In this document: one piece after another, positions 44,822-54,118 of the stretch | How the letters are laid out: every line of letters begins with the position of its first letter | How positions within the stretch are numbered: the stretch's first letter is position 1 | From: Micromonospora yangpuensis | GTDB lineage: Bacteria; Actinomycetota; Actinomycetes; Mycobacteriales; Micromonosporaceae | Direction: 5' to 3' | Length of the DNA: 64,000 nt | NCBI RefSeq assembly: GCF_900091615.1 | Contig: NZ_FMIA01000002.1 | Coordinates: 3,658,001 to 3,722,000 of the forward strand | Position numbers and translations under genes: made by a program | The notes under the pieces: model-generated | Database searches by the model: none | What the model was told of the DNA's origin: nothing | What the model saw: only the letters and a program-made list of their open reading frames with translations

Positions 44822-44838
44822 CCGGCCCTCTTCGGCAA

Positions 44839-44867
44839 CGGCTGGTGCCCGGAACAGGCACCAGCCG
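44839..44867 (+). terminator. Hairpin after the PAC2 gene
   Basis: CGGCTGGTGCC and GGCACCAGCCG pair perfectly (11 bp) around a 7-base loop, 17 bases after the stop. No T-run follows, as is common in high-GC actinobacteria. Confidence 0.6.
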
Positions 44868-45348
44868 GCGGCCTGGGTGGTGTCGAAGGACCGGCCGTTG
44901 TCGAGCACGACCGGCAGCCCCGTGGGGACGCTGGGCGGCGTGCTGAACCTGCTCTTAGATCACCGGGAGTTGGACATGCAGGAACTCCGCCGGGCCGCCT
45001 TCCCGTCCCCATCGGTGCGTTTCTGTCCCACCTGGGAAACGGTGGGATAGCGAAGAAGAACACCGAACAGGTTCTGGTGGACGCCCTCGCGCGACACGGC
45101 CGGCGTTTCGAACAACACCCCACCCACCCCGACAAGTGGCGACTCCCACAGCGCACCGGCAGCGTCCCCACCCACGTCGCCGCCGCGCTGGCCGTTCCTC
45201 ACCACCAGGAACATCCCGGGACCGGCCCGTCGTGGACGAACGGGTCTCCCGCGGCCGAGCGAGCCGGGATGACGGCACCGGGGCGGGTCAATCCCGGACC
45301 CGGTAGGTGACCAGACCGGGTGTGTCCGGGGTGGCGGCGTCAACGACG
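44868..45348. other. Gene-poor region before the GntR gene
   Basis: About 480 bases with no recognisable gene. The most protein-like frame (GTG 45077 to stop 45310, with ALARHGRRFEQHPTHPDKWR) vaguely recalls small RNA-binding toxin folds, but the match is too weak to call. Base composition is slightly less GC-rich than in neighbouring genes. Confidence 0.4.
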
Positions 45349-45372
45349 CCTAGGGCATCCTAGGAACCTAGC
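45349..45372. promoter_or_regulatory. Candidate GntR operator with CCTAGG boxes
   Basis: CCTAGG at 45349 and 45359 and CCTAGC at 45367; the last two form the dyad CTAGG-AA-CCTAG (45360-45371), 20 bases before the GntR start. Likely autoregulatory site. Confidence 0.5.
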
Positions 45373-45391
45373 TGTAATCGTGGAGGTGGGC

Positions 45392-46183
45392 ATGCAGATC
45401 AATCCGGGGGCCGCCGAGTTCCCGCACCGGCAGATCGCCGCGCAGCTCAAGGCGCAGGTTCGCCGGGGCGACTGGGCGCCGGGCGAACGCCTGCCGTCCA
45501 TCCCGGCCATCGCCGAGATGTTCGGCGTGGCCAAGCAGACCGTGCAGCGCGCCGTCGACCAGCTGCGGGTCGAGGGCATCCTGATCACCAAGCCCGGCTC
45601 CGGTACGTACGTCAGGGGCACCCGCCGTCGCCTCAACCGACTCTCCCGGGGCCGCTACGGCGGCTTCCGCGGCTACCACACCGACCTGGCCGCCCGGTAC
45701 CGCCAACAGCTCGTCTCGGTCGGCCGGGCCCCCGCCCCACCGGAGGTGGCCGACGCGTTCGGCGTCGCCGACGGCACCGACCTGCTCTGCCGCCGACACC
45801 TGGTGCGCACCGAGGACTCCCCGGTCGAGGTGGGCGCGAGCTGGTTCCTGCCCACCGACACCGCCGGCACCTCGCTGGAGCGCACCGAGGCGTTCGGCCG
45901 GCCGCTCTACCAGGAGGCCGAGGAGGCCACCGGCCGCCGGTACGTCACCGCCACCGACACCATCACCGCCCGGCAGCCCAGCCGGGAGGAGGCCGAGACC
46001 CTGCAGATCCGCCCGGACACCCCGGTGCTGCACCTGCTGCACGTGGCCTACGACGAGCGGCGCAAACCGGTCGAGGTCGCCCAGGCCACCTGGCCCGGAC
46101 CGATGACCACCCTGACCGAGGAGTACCAGGTCCCGGCCCCCGCCGCCGACCCGGACCCGGACCCGGGACTGGTCCTCGGCTGA
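45392..46183 (+). CDS. GntR/HutC family regulator with UTRA domain
   Basis: 263 residues. N-terminal winged helix (FPHRQIAAQLKAQVRRGDWA, GERLPSIPAIAEMFGVAKQT, VQRAVDQLRVEGILITKPGS) and C-terminal UTRA ligand domain (GVADGTDLLCRRHLVRTEDS, PVEVGASWFLP, TARQPSREEAETLQIRPDTP). HutC-type regulators sense small sugars, amino-acid derivatives or other metabolites. Start at the ATG with GGAGG at 6 bases. No metabolic gene is adjacent, so the regulon is unknown. Confidence 0.92.
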   Translation: MQINPGAAEFPHRQIAAQLKAQVRRGDWAPGERLPSIPAIAEMFGVAKQTVQRAVDQLRVEGILITKPGSGTYVRGTRRRLNRLSRGRYGGFRGYHTDLAARYRQQLVSVGRAPAPPEVADAFGVADGTDLLCRRHLVRTEDSPVEVGASWFLPTDTAGTSLERTEAFGRPLYQEAEEATGRRYVTATDTITARQPSREEAETLQIRPDTPVLHLLHVAYDERRKPVEVAQATWPGPMTTLTEEYQVPAPAADPDPDPGLVLG

Positions 46184-46220
46184 GCACAGGTCACGCCGTT
46201 CCGGACCCGGTCACACCTCG

Positions 46221-46290
46221 GAGGCCGCTCGCGCTGTCGGCGGCCGCTCGCGCTGTCGGCGGCCGGTCAGGCTGTCGCGTTGTCGGCGGC
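46221..46290. repeat. 19-bp tandem repeat, about 3.5 copies
   Basis: Units of GGCCGCTCGCGCTGTCGGC type, the last ones diverged, lie between the convergent GntR and mshC genes and end 12 bases before the mshC stop. Confidence 0.65.
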
Positions 46291-46301
46291 CGGTCACACG
46301 C

Positions 46302-47540
46302 TCAGAGGCGGATGCCGAGCAGGGCGTCCACGGCCTCGGCGAACAGCGCCGGGGCGGCCGGATCGTCGGCGGCACCGGCCAGGGCCCGTTCGGCGAACTC
46401 GTCTGCCACCGCCAGCGCGCCCGGCGAGTCGAGGTCGTCGGCCAGCCGCTGGCGTACCCCGGTCAGGAAGGCCATGCCGGACGGCCCGGCGGGCGCGGCG
46501 GCGGCCCGCCGCCAGCGGGCCAGTCGCTGCTCGGCGGCGGTGAGCAGGTCGCCGGTCCAGGACCGGTCTGCCCGGTAGTGCCCGGCCAGCAGCGCCAACC
46601 GCACCGCCACCGGATCGACCCGGTCGGCCCGCAGCCGGGAGACGAAGACCAGGTTGCCCTGGGACTTGCTCATCTTCTCGCCGGCCAGGCCGATCATGCC
46701 GGCGTGCGCGTAGTGCCGGGCGAAGGGGACCACCCCGGTCAGCCGCTCGGCGTGCGCGGCGGAACACTCGTGGTGCGGGAAGATCAGGTCGTTGCCGCCG
46801 CCCTGCACGTCGATCCGGTCACCGAGCAGGTTCAGCGCGATCACCGCGCACTCGATGTGCCAGCCGGGCCGCCCCGACCCCAGCTCACCACCGGGCCAGG
46901 ACGGCTCGTCGGGCCGGGCACCCCGCCAGAGCAGCGGATCGAGCGGGTCGCGCTTGCCCGGCCGGTCCGGGTCGCCGCCGCGCTCACCGAAGAGCTCACG
47001 CATCCGCTCGCGGGTCAGGTTGGACTCGTAGCCGAACTGCGGCGCGGCGGCGATGTCGAAGTAGACGTCCCCGGTGCCGTCGTCCAACCGGTACGCGGCA
47101 CCGTCCTTGAGCAGCGCCAGCACCCGGTCGGCGATGTCCGGGATCGACTCCACCGCGCCGACGTAGTGCGCCGGCGGGATGATCCGCAGCGCCTCCATGT
47201 CCTCGCGGAACAGCGCGGTCTCCCGCATCGCCAGGACCTTCCAGTCCTCGCCGTCGCGCTCGGCCCGCTCCAGCAGCGGATCGTCGATGTCGGTGACGTT
47301 CTGCACGTAGCGCACCGGGTGGCCGTTGTCCCGCCAGACCCGCTGCACCAGGTCGAAGGCGATCATCGTCGCGGCGTGACCGAGGTGGGTGGCGTCGTAC
47401 GGGGTGATGCCGCAGACGTACATCGTCGCGGTGCCCTCGGGGCTGCTCGGGTGGGCACCCTGGCGGGCCGAGTCGTACAGCGCCAGGGGCTCGCCCCGGC
47501 CCGGCAGTCGTGGCACCTCGTGTCCCGCCCAAGACTCCAT
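46302..47540 (-). CDS. mshC: Cysteine ligase MshC (mycothiol biosynthesis)
   Basis: 412 residues. It couples cysteine to glucosaminyl-inositol with ATP in mycothiol synthesis. It is a cysteinyl-tRNA synthetase paralogue: HIGH-type motif [17 protein letters not shown], zinc Cys in MYVCG and GWHIECAV with [10 protein letters not shown], and KMSKSQGN near residue 291. The tRNA-binding C-terminal domain is shortened, and the [20 protein letters not shown] block is typical of MshC rather than CysS. ATG with TAGGCT 7 bases upstream. Confidence 0.96.
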   Translation of the reverse strand: MESWAGHEVPRLPGRGEPLALYDSARQGAHPSSPEGTATMYVCGITPYDATHLGHAATMIAFDLVQRVWRDNGHPVRYVQNVTDIDDPLLERAERDGEDWKVLAMRETALFREDMEALRIIPPAHYVGAVESIPDIADRVLALLKDGAAYRLDDGTGDVYFDIAAAPQFGYESNLTRERMRELFGERGGDPDRPGKRDPLDPLLWRGARPDEPSWPGGELGSGRPGWHIECAVIALNLLGDRIDVQGGGNDLIFPHHECSAAHAERLTGVVPFARHYAHAGMIGLAGEKMSKSQGNLVFVSRLRADRVDPVAVRLALLAGHYRADRSWTGDLLTAAEQRLARWRRAAAAPAGPSGMAFLTGVRQRLADDLDSPGALAVADEFAERALAGAADDPAAPALFAEAVDALLGIRL

Positions 47541-47553
47541 GGTCCTCAGCCTA
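47541..47553 (-). promoter_or_regulatory. Leaderless promoter of mshC, -10 TAGGCT
   Basis: TAGGCT ends 7 bases before the mshC ATG. The intervening GAGGACC could also serve as a weak ribosome-binding site. Confidence 0.5.
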
Positions 47554-47607
47554 TCCAGCCGCACGGTACCGGCGCGGGCCCGCCCGGGTGACCAATGCGA
47601 CAACGGC

Positions 47608-48420
47608 TCAGATCGGCGGCCAGGGCATCGCCGGCCACTCCTGCGACGGCGGCGGGAAGCAACCGACCTCGCGCAGCCGGTCGATCCGGGTGCCCAGCGC
47701 GGCGATCTCGGCGATGGTGAGGTGCTCGGCCAGCTCCTCGCCCAGCTCCCCGCCCAGCTGGGTGGTGAGCGACGCCAACGCGGCCAGGGCGTCGGCGGGC
47801 AACTCCCGCCCGGCCCAGCCCCACAGAACGGTACGCAGTTTGCCCTCGACGTGGAAGCTGACCCCGTGGTCCACCCCGTGGACCCGGTCGTCCGGGCCGG
47901 TCAGCACGTGTCCGCCCTTACGGTCGGCGTTGTTGATCACCGCGTCGAGCACCGCGAGCCGGGCCAGCCGGGGGTCGTCGGCGTGCGCCAGGGCGTACGC
48001 GGTGCCGTCGTCGTCGCGGGCCGCCGCCACCGGCAGCCAACGCGGCGGCACCGCGTCGGCGGGCACGAAGCCGACCAGCGGCTCGGCATCGGCGGGCTCG
48101 TCGATCCAGAGCTGGCAGGAGCCGGGGCCCAGCGGGCCGTCGCGCAGCACGGTGGGCGGCACCAGGTCCCACCCGATCGCCGCGGAGACCAGGTACGCGG
48201 CGACCTCCCGGCCGGCGAGGGTGCCGTCCGGGAAGTCCCACAGCGGCCGCTCACCGCGCACCGGCTTGTAGACGCAGCGGGCGGTGGCGGTGTCCAGGGT
48301 CAACTCGGCACGCAGCGTGGTGTTGGAGGCGTCGACCAGCCGGCCCTCCAGGGCCAGGTCACCGTCGCGAAGCAGGCGCAGGACGGCAGCGCCGTCCCGG
48401 TGCAGCTCCACCGAGGTCAC
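47608..48420 (-). CDS. SCO1664-family protein with PI3/4-kinase-like fold
   Basis: 270 residues. [15 protein letters not shown] resembles the ATP-binding Lys region of phosphatidylinositol 3/4-kinase-like proteins; [15 protein letters not shown] looks like the catalytic loop with Asp and Asn, and [11 protein letters not shown] like the metal-binding Asp region. The family is conserved in actinobacteria beside mshC. A kinase activity is plausible but unproven. GTG overlaps the stop of the DUF3090 gene (GTGA). Confidence 0.82.
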   Translation of the reverse strand: MTSVELHRDGAAVLRLLRDGDLALEGRLVDASNTTLRAELTLDTATARCVYKPVRGERPLWDFPDGTLAGREVAAYLVSAAIGWDLVPPTVLRDGPLGPGSCQLWIDEPADAEPLVGFVPADAVPPRWLPVAAARDDDGTAYALAHADDPRLARLAVLDAVINNADRKGGHVLTGPDDRVHGVDHGVSFHVEGKLRTVLWGWAGRELPADALAALASLTTQLGGELGEELAEHLTIAEIAALGTRIDRLREVGCFPPPSQEWPAMPWPPI

Positions 48421-49001
48421 CGATGGTAGCCGTTGTGCCGGGGGCAGAGATGCCCGGCGGGGTCCAGCGGCTGGCCACAGAGCGGGCAGGGCGGGCGACC
48501 GGCGTTGACCACCCGGCGGGCCCGCTCGATGAACTCGCGGGTCGCCTCGGGGGTCAGCCGGACCCGGAGCCGGTCGAGATCCTCGTCCGGCTCCTCGGTC
48601 TCCTCGTCGGCCTCCTCGGCCTCGGCCTCCGCGCCGAGCGCCACCTCGGCGTCGGCCTCACCGGTGGCGATCGCCTCGATCACCACGGTGGCGGTGTCCA
48701 CGTCGAAGGCCAGCCCGAGGGTGCCGACCCGGAACTCCTCGTCGACCGGGGTGTCCAGCGGCTCGTTGTCGCCAGCCACCGGGACCGCCTCGGGCAGCTG
48801 CACCCCGAACCGGCGCTGCGCCTCGGCGAGCAGCTCCTCCAGCTTCTCGGCGAGCAGGGAGACCTGCACCTTCTCCAGCGCGACGCTGACCAGCCGGCCG
48901 CCACCGCGGGCCTGCAGGAAGAACGTGCGCTCCCCCGGCGGCCCGACGGTCCCGGCGACGAACCGCTCCGGCGGCTCGAAGGCGTGCACCTGGTGGGTCA
49001 T
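48417..49001 (-). CDS. DUF3090 family protein with C-terminal zinc-finger-like motif
   Basis: 194 residues. Conserved start HQVHAFEPPERFVAGTVGPP and FFLQARGGGRLVSVALEKVQ, an acidic middle (ADEETEEPDEDLDRLRVRLT) and a C-terminal CPLCGQPLDPAGHLCPR with a following His, which could bind zinc. Always found with the SCO1664-type kinase-like gene and a histidine phosphatase, so the three probably act together. ATG with TAGGGT 7 bases upstream. Confidence 0.85.
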   Translation of the reverse strand: MTHQVHAFEPPERFVAGTVGPPGERTFFLQARGGGRLVSVALEKVQVSLLAEKLEELLAEAQRRFGVQLPEAVPVAGDNEPLDTPVDEEFRVGTLGLAFDVDTATVVIEAIATGEADAEVALGAEAEAEEADEETEEPDEDLDRLRVRLTPEATREFIERARRVVNAGRPPCPLCGQPLDPAGHLCPRHNGYHR

Positions 49002-49014
49002 ACCCACGACCCTA
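49002..49014 (-). promoter_or_regulatory. Leaderless promoter, -10 TAGGGT
   Basis: TAGGGT ends 7 bases before the ATG of the DUF3090 gene. Confidence 0.55.
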
Positions 49015-49077
49015 TCCGGCGCGCCACGGCGTCGCGCACCCCACCGACGCCCTTTTCGCCACGCCCGACCGACGGCG

Positions 49078-49782
49078 TCACCGCCGCGCTCCCGCTCCCC
49101 CACCGACGGCCGCGTCGCTGTCGGCCGCCCGGGCGGCCCGCCGACGTCGCTTGGCCGGCGGCGGGACCAGCCCGGCGAGGTCCCCGCCGGTGTCGTTGAG
49201 CCGGACCAGGAAGGGCCGCAGCGGCGTGTAACGGATCGCGGTGACCGACGCCGGGTCCGCGACGATCCGCTGGAAAAGATCAAGGTGTACGCCGAGCGCG
49301 TCGGCCACGATGGCCTTGATCACATCGCCGTGGCTGCACGCCAGCCAGACCGCCTCGGGGCCGTGTTCGGCGGTGACCCGGGCGTCCCAGGACCGCACCG
49401 CCGCGACCGCCCGGCCGGCCATCGCCGCCATCGCCTCGCCCTCGGGGAAGACCACGGCGCTGGGGTGCTGCTGGACCGCCGGCCAGAGCGGCTCCTTGGC
49501 CAGCTTCTTCAGCGGCTGGCCCTCCCAGCTGCCGTAGCCGCACTCGATCAGCCCGTCCTCCAGCACCGGGGTGACCTCCGGCAGCGCCAACTCCAGGGTC
49601 TGCCGGCAGCGGATCAACGGGCTGCTCACCACCGCGGCCAGGGGCACCGGACGCAGCCGCTGGCCCACCGCGGCGGCCTGGGCCCGACCGGTGTCGTCCA
49701 GCTCGACCGGCTGTCGCCCGGCCAGCCCACCGTCGGCGTTGGCCGTCGTCCGGCCGTGTCGCAGGAGCAGAAGGGTCGCCAC
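49078..49782 (-). CDS. Histidine phosphatase family protein (MSMEG_4193 type)
   Basis: 234 residues. Catalytic motif LLLLRHGRTTANADG and second His in WLACSHGDVIKAIVADAL. The family stays next to the DUF3090 and kinase-like genes across actinobacteria; a phosphatase and a kinase-like fold in one group suggest opposing steps on an unknown substrate. The last 30 residues are basic and Gly/Ala-rich. GTG with TAGGGT 6 bases upstream. Unlike the phosphatase at 1859 it has the RHGRT variant of the motif. Confidence 0.9.
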   Translation of the reverse strand: MATLLLLRHGRTTANADGGLAGRQPVELDDTGRAQAAAVGQRLRPVPLAAVVSSPLIRCRQTLELALPEVTPVLEDGLIECGYGSWEGQPLKKLAKEPLWPAVQQHPSAVVFPEGEAMAAMAGRAVAAVRSWDARVTAEHGPEAVWLACSHGDVIKAIVADALGVHLDLFQRIVADPASVTAIRYTPLRPFLVRLNDTGGDLAGLVPPPAKRRRRAARAADSDAAVGGGAGARR

Positions 49783-49794
49783 GGCACCACCCTA
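49783..49794 (-). promoter_or_regulatory. Leaderless promoter, -10 TAGGGT
   Basis: TAGGGT ends 6 bases before the GTG at 49782. Confidence 0.55.
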
Positions 49795-49918
49795 GTTCGC
49801 CACCGGCCCGGCCGTCCGCGACGCCCGACGCCCAACGCCCACACACCGCCCGGCCACGCGCGTCGGCCGGCCGCGCGCGTCGCCCGGCCGCGCGCGTCGG
49901 CCGGCGGGCCCGCGGGCG

Positions 49919-49970
49919 TTAGGAAGGGACCCCTGTACATCAGAAAGCGTTAACAGGGGGCCCTTCCTTA
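49919..49970 (-). terminator. Hairpin formed by the dispersed repeat after uppP
   Basis: TAGGAAGGGACCCCTGT on the left pairs with the inverted ACAGGGGGCCCTTCCTTA of repeat copy 3, around a 16-base loop with few mismatches. It lies 7 bases beyond the uppP stop and probably ends that operon. Confidence 0.6.
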
Positions 49971-49971
49971 C
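49947..49971 (-). repeat. Dispersed 25-bp repeat, copy 3 (after uppP)
   Basis: Same 25 bases as copies 1 and 2; on the minus strand it starts 6 bases after the uppP stop. Confidence 0.85.
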
Positions 49972-49977
49972 ACCTGG

Positions 49978-50814
49978 TCAGGTGGCGGGGATGGTGCCGG
50001 TCAGCAGGAGGGCGAGGACCAGGGTGCCGACGGCCACCCGGTAGAGCACGAAGACGTACAGGGTGTGGTGCGCCACGTAACGCAGCAGCCAGGCGATCGC
50101 CGCGTACCCGACCCCGAAGGCGATGATCGTCGCCACCACCATCTGGGCCACGCTCGGCGCGGAGGTGCCCTCGGCCGCCGGGGCGAAGACGTCCGGGATG
50201 CTGAACACGCCCGACATCACCACCGCCGGGATGGCCAGCAGGAAGGAGTACCGGGCGGCGGTCTCCCGGGTGAGATTCAGGAACAGGCCGGCGGTGAGCG
50301 TGCTGCCGGACCGGGACACCCCGGGGATCAGGGCCAGCGCCTGGGCCAGGCCCATCACCACACCGTCGCGCATCCGGAAGTCCCGCAGCACCCGGGTCTG
50401 CCGGCCCCAGTACTCGGCGAAGGCCAGGATGAAGGCGAAGACGATCAGGGTGGTGGCGACCACCCACAGGTTCCGGGCGGTCGCCCGGATCTGGTCCTTG
50501 AACAGGAACCCGAGCAGCCCGATCGGGATCGAACCGACGATGACGTACCAGCCCATCCGGTAGTCCAGGCTGCTGCGTACCGAGGAGTCCCAGATGCCCA
50601 CCACCCAGGTACGCCCGATGCGCCAGATGTCCTTGGCGAAGTAGAGCAGCACCGCCGCCTCGGTGCCGAGCTGGGTGACCGCGGTGAACGACGCGCCGGC
50701 GTCCTGGTCGAAGAAGATCGCCGAGGTGATCCGCAGGTGTCCCGAGGAGCTGATCGGCAGGAACTCGGTGAGCCCCTGCACGATGCCCAGGACGATGGCC
50801 TCGATCCAGCTCAC
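49978..50814 (-). CDS. uppP: Undecaprenyl-diphosphatase UppP (BacA)
   Basis: 278 residues, about eight membrane helices. Signature motifs [20 protein letters not shown] with GHL and [20 protein letters not shown] contain the catalytic Glu, Ser and Arg. It recycles the lipid carrier for peptidoglycan synthesis and gives some bacitracin tolerance. GTG overlaps the stop of the LLM oxidoreductase gene (GTGA). Confidence 0.96.
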   Translation of the reverse strand: MSWIEAIVLGIVQGLTEFLPISSSGHLRITSAIFFDQDAGASFTAVTQLGTEAAVLLYFAKDIWRIGRTWVVGIWDSSVRSSLDYRMGWYVIVGSIPIGLLGFLFKDQIRATARNLWVVATTLIVFAFILAFAEYWGRQTRVLRDFRMRDGVVMGLAQALALIPGVSRSGSTLTAGLFLNLTRETAARYSFLLAIPAVVMSGVFSIPDVFAPAAEGTSAPSVAQMVVATIIAFGVGYAAIAWLLRYVAHHTLYVFVLYRVAVGTLVLALLLTGTIPAT

Positions 50815-51863
50815 TCGCCCACTCCGGCCAGCTCGAGCGCCTCGGCACAGGTCCGCAGGGTCTGCACACCGCTGTCGGCGTCGGCGACGAAGAGGGTGAC
50901 CGCCAGGGTGGTCACCCCGGCGGCGGCGTACTCGCGCATCCGCTCGGCGATGCGTTCCTTGGGCCCGAGCAGCGAGGTGCGGTCGATGAACTCCGTGGGT
51001 ACCGCGGCGGCGGCGTCGCGCTGCCGCTTGGCCAGGTAGAGGTCCTGCACCTCGCGGGCGGCGTCGCCGTAGCCCATCCGGGTGGCGAGCTGGTTGTAGA
51101 AGTTCTGCTGCCGGCTGCCCATCCCGCCGACGTAGAGTGCGGCGTACCAGCGGACCAGTTCGGCGCAGCTCTCCACGTCGTCGCCGACGACCACCGGCAC
51201 GGCGGGTACGACGTCGAAGCCGGCCAGGTCCTTGCCGGCCCGCACCCGCCCGGCGCGCACCGAGGCGAGCTGCTCGTCGGCGAACTCGGGGGCGTAGAAG
51301 ACCGCCAGCCAGCCGTCGGCGATCTCGCCGGCCAGCTCCAGGTTCTTCGGGCCGACGGCGGCCAGGTAGATCGGGATGTGCTCACGGGGCGGCCGGAAGC
51401 CCAGCCGCAGCGCCTTGCCCGGCCCGTCGGGCAGTGGCAGGGTGTGGAACTCGCCGTCGTAGGCGACCTCCTTGCGGGCCACCGCCAGCTTGACGATGTC
51501 GACGTACTCGCGGGTGCGGGCCAGCGGCTTGGCGAACCGTACGCCGTGCCAGCCCTCGGAGACCTGCGGGCCGGAAACGCCCAGCCCGAGCCGGAACCGG
51601 CCGCCGGAGAGCGCGTCGATGGTGGCCGCGGTCATCGCGGTCATCGCCGGGGTCCGGGCGGGGATCTGCATCACCGCGCTGCCCAGGTCGATCCGTTCGG
51701 TCTGGCCGGCCATCCAGGCGAGCATGCTTGGCGAGTCGGAGCCGTAGGCCTCCGCCGCCCACACCACCGAGTAGCCGAGACGGTCGGCCTCCCGGGCCAG
51801 TGCCAGGTGGTCGGCGGGTGTGCTCCACGCCGTCTGGTATCCGAGGCTGAGCCCGAGTCGCAC
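50811..51863 (-). CDS. LLM-class F420-dependent oxidoreductase
   Basis: 350 residues. The luciferase-like TIM barrel ([38 protein letters not shown] block at [40 protein letters not shown]) is that of actinobacterial enzymes that use cofactor F420, often numbered F420-dependent reductases. The substrate cannot be predicted. GTG 51863 has GGGGGAGG at 5 bases. Coupled to uppP downstream, as in M. tuberculosis. Confidence 0.92.
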   Translation of the reverse strand: MRLGLSLGYQTAWSTPADHLALAREADRLGYSVVWAAEAYGSDSPSMLAWMAGQTERIDLGSAVMQIPARTPAMTAMTAATIDALSGGRFRLGLGVSGPQVSEGWHGVRFAKPLARTREYVDIVKLAVARKEVAYDGEFHTLPLPDGPGKALRLGFRPPREHIPIYLAAVGPKNLELAGEIADGWLAVFYAPEFADEQLASVRAGRVRAGKDLAGFDVVPAVPVVVGDDVESCAELVRWYAALYVGGMGSRQQNFYNQLATRMGYGDAAREVQDLYLAKRQRDAAAAVPTEFIDRTSLLGPKERIAERMREYAAAGVTTLAVTLFVADADSGVQTLRTCAEALELAGVGE

Positions 51864-52074
51864 TGGTCCTCCCCCATCCGTACCACAAGGTCGCATCAGG
51901 TTACGCAATGCCGACAGTCGGGCCGACCACCGGCTCACCCGCCCCGGGCAGGCGGCACTGACCTGCGCGAACCCCGCCGGCCAGGTGGCACCTCAGCCGA
52001 TCGGGACCCCCGCCGGACGGCCGGGGAGGCAGAGATGGCGGGCGTGAGGATATCGGTACGACCCCGGTTGCAAA

Positions 52075-52086
52075 TAAGGTTCACCC
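52075..52086 (+). promoter_or_regulatory. Leaderless promoter, -10 TAAGGT
   Basis: TAAGGT ends 6 bases before the ATG of the aldo/keto reductase gene. Confidence 0.55.
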
Positions 52087-53058
52087 ATGCAGCAGCGACC
52101 GCTCGGCCGCAGCGGGCTGGCGGTCTCCCGGCTCGCGCTCGGCACCATGACCTGGGGCCGGGACACCGACGCCGACGACGCTGCCGCCCAACTCAAGAGC
52201 TACCTCGACGCCGGTGGCAACCTGGTCGACACCGCCGACGTGTACGCCGACGGCGACGCCGAGTCGGTGATCGGTTCGCTGCTGGGCAGTCTGGTCGAAC
52301 GCGAGGAGTTGCTGATCGCCACCAAGGCGGGGCTGCGGCCGGGCAGCCGACGCCGCCGCGACGGCTCCCGCGGGCACCTGCTGCGGACCCTCGACGCGTC
52401 GCTGCGGCGGCTCGGCACCGACCACGTCGACCTGTGGCAGGTGCACGGGTACGACCCGGAGACCCCGCTGGAGGAGACCCTGTCGGCGCTGGACCACGCG
52501 GTGGCCAGCGGCCGGGTCCGCTACGCCGGGGTGTCGAACTTCTCCGGCTGGCAGACCGCCCGCGCCGCCGCCTGGCAGACCGCCTGGCCGGGTCGGGCCC
52601 CGGTGGTCGCCACCCAGGTGGAGTACTCGCTGCTGGAGCGGGGGGTGGAGCGGGAGGTGCTGCCGGCCTGCGCGGCGCTGGGGCTGGGGGTGCTGCCCTG
52701 GTCCCCGCTGGGCCGGGGGGTGCTGACCGGCAAGTACCGCCACGGCCGGCCGGCGGACTCCCGGGCCGCCTCGGCGCACTTCGAGCCGTTCGTCGCCACG
52801 TACCTGGAACCGCGCTGCTCCAGCATCGTGGAGGCGGTGGTGATCGCCGCCGGCGGGCTCGGGGTGTCGCCGCTGGAGGTGGCGCTGGCCTGGATCCGGG
52901 ACCGCCCCGGGGTGACCGCGCCGATCCTCGGGGCCCGGACGGTGGGGCAGCTGCTCGGGGCGTTGCAGGTGGAGCGGATGACCCTGCCGGCGGAGATCGT
53001 CACCGCCCTGGACGACGTCTCGGCGGTGCCGGTCGGCTACCCGGAACGCGACGGCTGA
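52087..53058 (+). CDS. Aldo/keto reductase
   Basis: 323 residues, (beta/alpha)8 NADPH-dependent oxidoreductase. The catalytic tetrad is present: Asp in NLVDTADVYADG with the Tyr, Lys in LLIATKAG and His in LWQVHGYDPETPLEE; the cofactor region is LAWIRDRPGVTAPILGARTV. Of the subgroup related to potassium-channel beta subunits and YghZ-type reductases. No neighbours hint at the substrate. Confidence 0.93.
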   Translation: MQQRPLGRSGLAVSRLALGTMTWGRDTDADDAAAQLKSYLDAGGNLVDTADVYADGDAESVIGSLLGSLVEREELLIATKAGLRPGSRRRRDGSRGHLLRTLDASLRRLGTDHVDLWQVHGYDPETPLEETLSALDHAVASGRVRYAGVSNFSGWQTARAAAWQTAWPGRAPVVATQVEYSLLERGVEREVLPACAALGLGVLPWSPLGRGVLTGKYRHGRPADSRAASAHFEPFVATYLEPRCSSIVEAVVIAAGGLGVSPLEVALAWIRDRPGVTAPILGARTVGQLLGALQVERMTLPAEIVTALDDVSAVPVGYPERDG

Positions 53059-53163
53059 CCGGATCCGCGCGGCACCGCTGCGCCGAATCGGCCCACACGG
53101 CACCACCGCCGACTTGCCGGAGACCGCCGTCGGGGTGGCGGATCACCGCCAGGAAGGCGCAGC

Positions 53164-53364
53164 ATGGATGCCATGGACTACGAGTACGCGCCGCTGCGGC
53201 TGCCGCCGAACGTCGACCGGGCGACCGCCGCGGCGCAGCTGGCGATCCAGGCGGAGTTCTCCGGGTGGGAGCTGGCCCGGGTGCAGCTGTTCCGGGACGG
53301 CACCCGGCAGGTGGTGCTGCGGCGTCGCCGGGTCAACCAGCCCCAACCGGGCCTGTCCTACTGA
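53164..53364 (+). CDS. DUF5703 family small protein
   Basis: 66 residues, predicted alpha/beta (DYEYAPLRLPPNVDRATAAA, QLAIQAEFSGWELARVQLFR, DGTRQVVLRRRR). The family is limited to actinobacteria and has no known function; family name from memory. AGGAAGG precedes the ATG; an ATG three codons later is possible. It converges with the next gene at 48 bases. Confidence 0.75.
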   Translation: MDAMDYEYAPLRLPPNVDRATAAAQLAIQAEFSGWELARVQLFRDGTRQVVLRRRRVNQPQPGLSY

Positions 53365-53412
53365 CCTTCCGGCACACCACACCACCGGAAGGCCAGCAGG
53401 CACACGTGGTGG

Positions 53413-54075
53413 TCAGGCGGTGCGGTCGGCGGTCTCGGTCTCGCCGTCGGCCAGGAACGGGTGCTCGTCGAGCCGGCCCACCAGCCGGTCGTCGGCCCCC
53501 GGCTGGAACGGGCCCAGCGGGTCCTCGTCGTCGAAGGCCTCCAGGTCGACCGCCTCGGTGACCTCGCTGACCATCACCACCCCGTCGAGTGGCTCCAACT
53601 CGGGCACGTCGAGTGCGCTCAGCGAGCCGTCCCCGCCCTGCAGCAGCTCCAGCACCGCCTCGCCGACCCCCTCGACCGGGGCCGGCTCGTCCTCGGCCGG
53701 GGTGCCCTCCCGGCGGGCCGCCTCGGCCGCCTTCAGCAGCGCGGCGACGCTGGGCACCCGGAAGTCGCGGCGCTGGCGTACCGAGAGGATCCTCGGGTGC
53801 GGGTCGTCGGCGACCGCGCCGCCGCCCCCCGCGCCGAAGTGCTCGTCGGCCTCGTCGGGGTCGATCGAGTCCACGTCCCAGGGGGTGACCTCGCCGTGGG
53901 CGGCGAGCAGCCGCTGGTCGTAGTCGTACGAGGCGTTGTTCAGCGTGACGTAGGCCTGCCAGACGTCGTCGTCGTCGACCCGGCCCTCGCCGGCCCGGAC
54001 GGCGGCCAGGTGGGCGCGTGCGGCCTCGATCACCCGTTCCAGGGCAACCTCCAGCTCATCGTGCTGGTCGGTCAT
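53413..54075 (-). CDS. Acidic conserved actinobacterial protein
   Basis: 220 residues, strongly acidic, no membrane segment. A helical N-terminal domain (LEVALERVIEAARAHLAAVR, DDDVWQAYVTLNNASYDYDQ) is followed by a disordered half rich in Asp/Glu (EAVDLEAFDDEDPLGPF). It lies just downstream of the M20 peptidase (43 bases, same strand) and may be co-transcribed. Not recognised. Confidence 0.65.
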   Translation of the reverse strand: MTDQHDELEVALERVIEAARAHLAAVRAGEGRVDDDDVWQAYVTLNNASYDYDQRLLAAHGEVTPWDVDSIDPDEADEHFGAGGGGAVADDPHPRILSVRQRRDFRVPSVAALLKAAEAARREGTPAEDEPAPVEGVGEAVLELLQGGDGSLSALDVPELEPLDGVVMVSEVTEAVDLEAFDDEDPLGPFQPGADDRLVGRLDEHPFLADGETETADRTA

Positions 54076-54118
54076 TGTGCAGTCCCTTTCGCCTTGGAGG
54101 TGCGAGCCCGGGCCACGC

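Noticed and set aside
45077..45310. Possible small HicA-like toxin gene
   Set aside because: Only a loose resemblance around HPDKWRLP; no ribosome-binding site, no partner gene, and the rest of the frame is low-complexity.
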